Shown piece by piece: positions 61,202 to 64,000 of a DNA stretch of 64,000 nt (the stretch's first letter is position 1; every line of letters begins with the position of its first letter). Source of the stretch: Pseudanabaena sp. FACHB-1998 (lineage in GTDB: Bacteria; Cyanobacteriota; Cyanobacteriia; Pseudanabaenales; Pseudanabaenaceae); assembly GCF_014696355.1 (NCBI RefSeq), contig NZ_JACJQA010000045.1, positions 1 to 64,000 on the forward strand. The letters are read 5' to 3'. The notes under the pieces were generated by a model. It ran no database searches. It saw nothing but the letters and a program-made list of their open reading frames with translations, and was not told where the DNA came from. The position numbers and the translations under genes were made by a program.

Positions 61202-61954
61202 ATGGATGTGAAATCTTCATCTCAAAGATCTACTATAATGAATCGTCTTACTTATGAGGCATCTGGAGATCCAGAAAAGTTTATTGTTCCTTTATTGCGG
61301 AATCAAGTCGAAGAGGTAGTGGCAAGGTATAGTAAACCAAAATCTACTAACCCACATGTTCTAGATGTTGGATGTGGTCGTCAGCCTTTCCGTGAAAAGC
61401 TTGAAGAAATTGGATATATCTACAAAAGCTTAGATGTAAAACAAAATTTAGAAAAATCAGTTGATATAATTTGGCAAATAGATAAATTACTACCAGAAAA
61501 TCTTATTCCATTTGCATCTTTTGAGTTTATCTTTTGTACCGAAGTTTTAGAACATGTTGCTGATTGGGATATAGCATTTAATAATTTTAGTAAACTTTTA
61601 GAGGTAGGCGGAAGGTTATTTATAACTTGCCCTCATCTTTATATGCTTCATGAAGAACCTTATGACTTTTGGAGACCTACACCTTATGCTTTGAAGTATT
61701 TTGCTGATCGCTATGGATTTAAAGTCTTATATGAGGTTAAAGCAGGAAATGGGTGGGATGTAATAGGTACTGTATTGGCAAGTTGTTACTGTTCTCCAGT
61801 AAGTCGAAATATATTAGCTCGCTTATTAAACCAAATAATTGCTAAAACTCGTCGTCTATCGATTTTGCTTATTGCTAGTAAAATATTACAAAATCATGTG
61901 AACTTTGATAGTTCTCTTTACTTAAGTAATATTATTATGTTTGAAAAGTTGTAA
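61202..61954 (+). CDS. SAM-dependent methyltransferase
   Basis: A protein of 250 residues, class I Rossmann methyltransferase: HVLDVGCGRQPFREKLEE (motif I), ASFEFIFCTEVLEHVADWDI (motif IV, with FCTEVLEHV) and LEVGGRLFITCPHLYMLHEE (motif V). It is the type found in glycan clusters that methylates a sugar or the chain end, where chain-end methylation can signal export through Wzt. The exact substrate is unknown. It ends 6 bp before the next gene. Confidence 0.85.
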   Translation: MDVKSSSQRSTIMNRLTYEASGDPEKFIVPLLRNQVEEVVARYSKPKSTNPHVLDVGCGRQPFREKLEEIGYIYKSLDVKQNLEKSVDIIWQIDKLLPENLIPFASFEFIFCTEVLEHVADWDIAFNNFSKLLEVGGRLFITCPHLYMLHEEPYDFWRPTPYALKYFADRYGFKVLYEVKAGNGWDVIGTVLASCYCSPVSRNILARLLNQIIAKTRRLSILLIASKILQNHVNFDSSLYLSNIIMFEKL

Positions 61955-61960
61955 TATTTT

Positions 61961-62902
61961 ATGGATTTTACTATAAACATTACAAATAAAAATGACAACA
62001 TTCATATAGCATTTTGTATTGACAAAAATTATATTCAACACTGTGCAGTAACTATTACATCTATTTTTAATAATACAATAGCATCTAACATATCAATATC
62101 AATTATTTACAGCAATATTGATGATAAATCAAAATTAAAACTTGATTCATACATTAGAAAATTTACCTCTGATGTAAAATTTATATTAATCAATGAAAAG
62201 CGATTAAAAAGATTTCCAGTCTCAGATCATATTACTTTAGCTAGCTATTATCGAATCTTTTTAGCAGATCTTCTAGACTCAGAAATAAAAAAAGTTGTTT
62301 TCTTAGATTGTGACTTAATTGTTAGAAAAGATATTGTCGAGCTATGGAGCATTGATGTATCGAATTATAGCCATGCTGCGGCAATTGAAAATGGAGTAGA
62401 TATTGCTCATAAAGATTCTATAGGAATAAAAGAGAATTTTCACTATTTTAACGCTGGTGTTATGTTGATAAATTTAGAATATTGGAGATCTAATAGCGTA
62501 GCTGAAAAAGCTGTGGAATATATAAATAAAAATACAAATAAAATTCAATTATGGGATCAGGATGTATTAAATTTTATATTACAGTCACAATGGTTAGTTA
62601 TTAATTCCACTTGGAATGCTACTTGGATTGTTTTTATGAGTTCTGCTTGGACAAATTACAACTTTACAACACTAAAGTGTCAAGAATTAAAAGATATTAG
62701 TTTAGATCCTAGTATCATTCATTTTACTGGATCTGAAAAACCTTGGCATAGTTATTATGAGCATCCTTATAAAGACGAATACTATAATTATCTGAATAAA
62801 ACTCCTTGGCAAAAATTTAGACCTATAAATAGACCTAACTTACTTGCAAAATTCTTGATAAGAATCAAGAAAATTATGTCTTGGTTTAACAATATTTTAT
62901 GA
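61961..62902 (+). CDS. Glycosyltransferase family 8
   Basis: A protein of 313 residues with GT8 motifs: IAFCIDKNYIQHCAVTITSI, the DxD site VVFLDCDLIVRKDIVEL, YFNAGVMLINLEYWR, LWDQDVLNFIL and HFTGSEKPWHSY. GT8 enzymes retain configuration, usually adding glucose or galactose in lipopolysaccharide-type chains. It overlaps the next gene by four bases. AT-rich. Confidence 0.92.
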   Translation: MDFTINITNKNDNIHIAFCIDKNYIQHCAVTITSIFNNTIASNISISIIYSNIDDKSKLKLDSYIRKFTSDVKFILINEKRLKRFPVSDHITLASYYRIFLADLLDSEIKKVVFLDCDLIVRKDIVELWSIDVSNYSHAAAIENGVDIAHKDSIGIKENFHYFNAGVMLINLEYWRSNSVAEKAVEYINKNTNKIQLWDQDVLNFILQSQWLVINSTWNATWIVFMSSAWTNYNFTTLKCQELKDISLDPSIIHFTGSEKPWHSYYEHPYKDEYYNYLNKTPWQKFRPINRPNLLAKFLIRIKKIMSWFNNIL

Positions 62903-63843
62903 AAGAGATACTGTACATTCCTATTATATTTATCCATTATGGTGACAGTGATTATCTAAGATATACACTCAAGTCAGCTAGAATATTTAATCCTAAAACT
63001 AGAATTATTCTATTAGGTGATCAGCTTAATCAACACTATATCAATCTAAATATTGAGCATTTTTTCTTTGATAAATATAGCAATTCTTCAGAAATTCTTT
63101 TGTTTAAAAAAGTATACAAGTTTATTGCTGGGAATAAACATGGAAAAAATGAGTGGACTCAATTTGTATTTCAACGCTGGTTCCATATTTTTGAGTTTAT
63201 TCAATCTGAGTCAATTGAACAATTTTGGACGTTTGACTCTGACAACCTTATATTTACAGACTTACAAAAATATGTACCTCTTCTCTCAAACTATGACTGC
63301 ACCGAACAATGTAATGGCTGTTGTATGAATGGATTTGTAAATAGTCCAAAAATTGTCAAAGGTTACATTGATACAATTAATAATTTGTTTATGGACTCAA
63401 ATTATTTAGAGAAACAAATTCAGGAATTTGTTGATTATCCAGATTATGCTTTTACTGAAATGAGAGCATACTATGAATATCGAAAAACAAATAATCTAAA
63501 TAGCATTCGACTCCAAAATATATCAAAGAATGAAACATTTGATGAATGCTTCTGCCAAGAGCATGGCATGGAATTTATAAATGGAAAGAAAAAACTTTGT
63601 TTTAAAGAAGGAATTGTTTATCAAATAAACAAACTAGATCAAAAGCCAGTAAAAGTAAATACAATTAATATGAGTTGGGCTAAATTATATCTCATAGAAG
63701 AAATATTTACCTACACTGTAAATAACCATTTCGATTTATTTCCTAAAAATTATTTTATTATTCTCTGTATTACTAGATGTAAATTCTATATTTTAAAGTT
63801 GATATCCACTATCAAAAAGCTTTTTATCAATCTAAATCTATAG
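62899..63843 (+). CDS. Putative glycosyltransferase of unfamiliar type
   Basis: A protein of 314 residues. A possible GT-A nucleotide/metal site is IEQFWTFDSDNLIFTDLQKY (FDSDN), following an N-terminus IPIIFIHYGDSDYLRYTLKS that resembles glycosyltransferase starts. CNGCCMNGFVNSPKIVKGYI and DYPDYAFTEMRAYYEYR are further conserved-looking parts. I do not recognise the family. The four-base overlap with the GT8 gene makes a joint role in glycan assembly likely. Confidence 0.65.
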   Translation: MKEILYIPIIFIHYGDSDYLRYTLKSARIFNPKTRIILLGDQLNQHYINLNIEHFFFDKYSNSSEILLFKKVYKFIAGNKHGKNEWTQFVFQRWFHIFEFIQSESIEQFWTFDSDNLIFTDLQKYVPLLSNYDCTEQCNGCCMNGFVNSPKIVKGYIDTINNLFMDSNYLEKQIQEFVDYPDYAFTEMRAYYEYRKTNNLNSIRLQNISKNETFDECFCQEHGMEFINGKKKLCFKEGIVYQINKLDQKPVKVNTINMSWAKLYLIEEIFTYTVNNHFDLFPKNYFIILCITRCKFYILKLISTIKKLFINLNL

Positions 63844-63853
63844 TCTAAATCTA

Positions 63854-64000
63854 ATGCTAAAAACTCCGATCGCTTTTTTGATTTTCCGTCGTCCTGACCT
63901 TACGTCTAAGGTGTTTGAAGCCATTAGGCAAGTTCAGCCACGACAATTGTTTATCGTTGCTGATGGCGCTCGAAATGAGACAGAAGATATATTATGTCAG
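63854..64000 (+). CDS. Glycosyltransferase, 5' part only
   Basis: Forty-nine residues are in view, cut by the window edge. It starts MLKTPIAFLIFRRPDLTSKV and continues PRQLFIVADGARNETED, a pattern of GT-A-type glycosyltransferases that includes a small set of bacterial proteins annotated as hemolytic HlpA-like or sugar transferases. It follows the previous gene by 10 bp, so it is in the same island. Base composition rises again toward the host level. Confidence 0.65.
   Translation, partial: MLKTPIAFLIFRRPDLTSKVFEAIRQVQPRQLFIVADGARNETEDILCQ

Overview
The window is chromosomal DNA of a cyanobacterium, most likely a filamentous or Pseudanabaena-like one. Supporting signs are the very frequent HIP1 octamer GCGATCGC, a carboxysome shell protein, an SLH-domain porin, an LL-diaminopimelate aminotransferase, DUF29 and DUF2808 proteins, a pheophorbide a oxygenase-like Rieske protein, and the cyanobacterial 2-oxoglutarate decarboxylase plus succinate-semialdehyde dehydrogenase pair. 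I see no tRNA, rRNA, CRISPR array or intact transposase.

Region by region. At 0.3-5.2 kb lies a conflict or immunity-type locus: an EACC1-like small protein, an inserted HNH nuclease and its small partner on the opposite strand, a duplicated fragment of the EACC1 gene end, and a large CHAT protease-NTPase-TPR protein whose TPR units are almost identical at the DNA level. From 5.4 to 48.6 kb comes a mostly single-gene housekeeping region. It holds a nucleotidase, dapL, an HTH protein, a SirB1 protein, a sorting-signal exoprotein, a hydrolase, a peroxiredoxin, a cupin and aminotransferase pair, a catalytically dead P-type ATPase relative, an RnfD-like/DUF2330 pair, der, an adenylate cyclase, the TCA-bypass pair, membrane proteins, a porin, a 1854-residue Hsp70-related protein, a deaminase, aroQ, a lone ccmK, a MAPEG protein, a GST, a Rieske oxygenase and an FAD oxidase. 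Nearly every gap between these genes carries a long, near-perfect DNA hairpin. The arms differ from site to site and often run into the stop codon of the neighbouring gene.

From 48.8 to 64.0 kb the character changes. A broken DUF29 gene and an MNT/HEPN toxin-antitoxin pair sit at the edge of a surface-polysaccharide island. The island has the ATPase subunit of an O-antigen-type ABC exporter, a sugar aminotransferase, an acyltransferase, seven or eight glycosyltransferases, a methyltransferase, and three enzymes for a UDP-2-acetamido-2,6-dideoxy-L-hexose. Large parts are visibly AT-rich and lack HIP1 sites, while 55.2-59.7 kb looks more like the host, so the island is mosaic. The last glycosyltransferase runs off the window.

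How the genes work together: the island genes would make nucleotide sugars, assemble a repeat unit and export it. The manC-type cupin and DegT aminotransferase at 15-17 kb may contribute to the same kind of chemistry. The 25.9-29.2 kb pair would close the TCA cycle. The 0.3-5.2 kb locus looks like a self-contained defence or programmed-death module. All family calls come from reading motifs; no database search was run.
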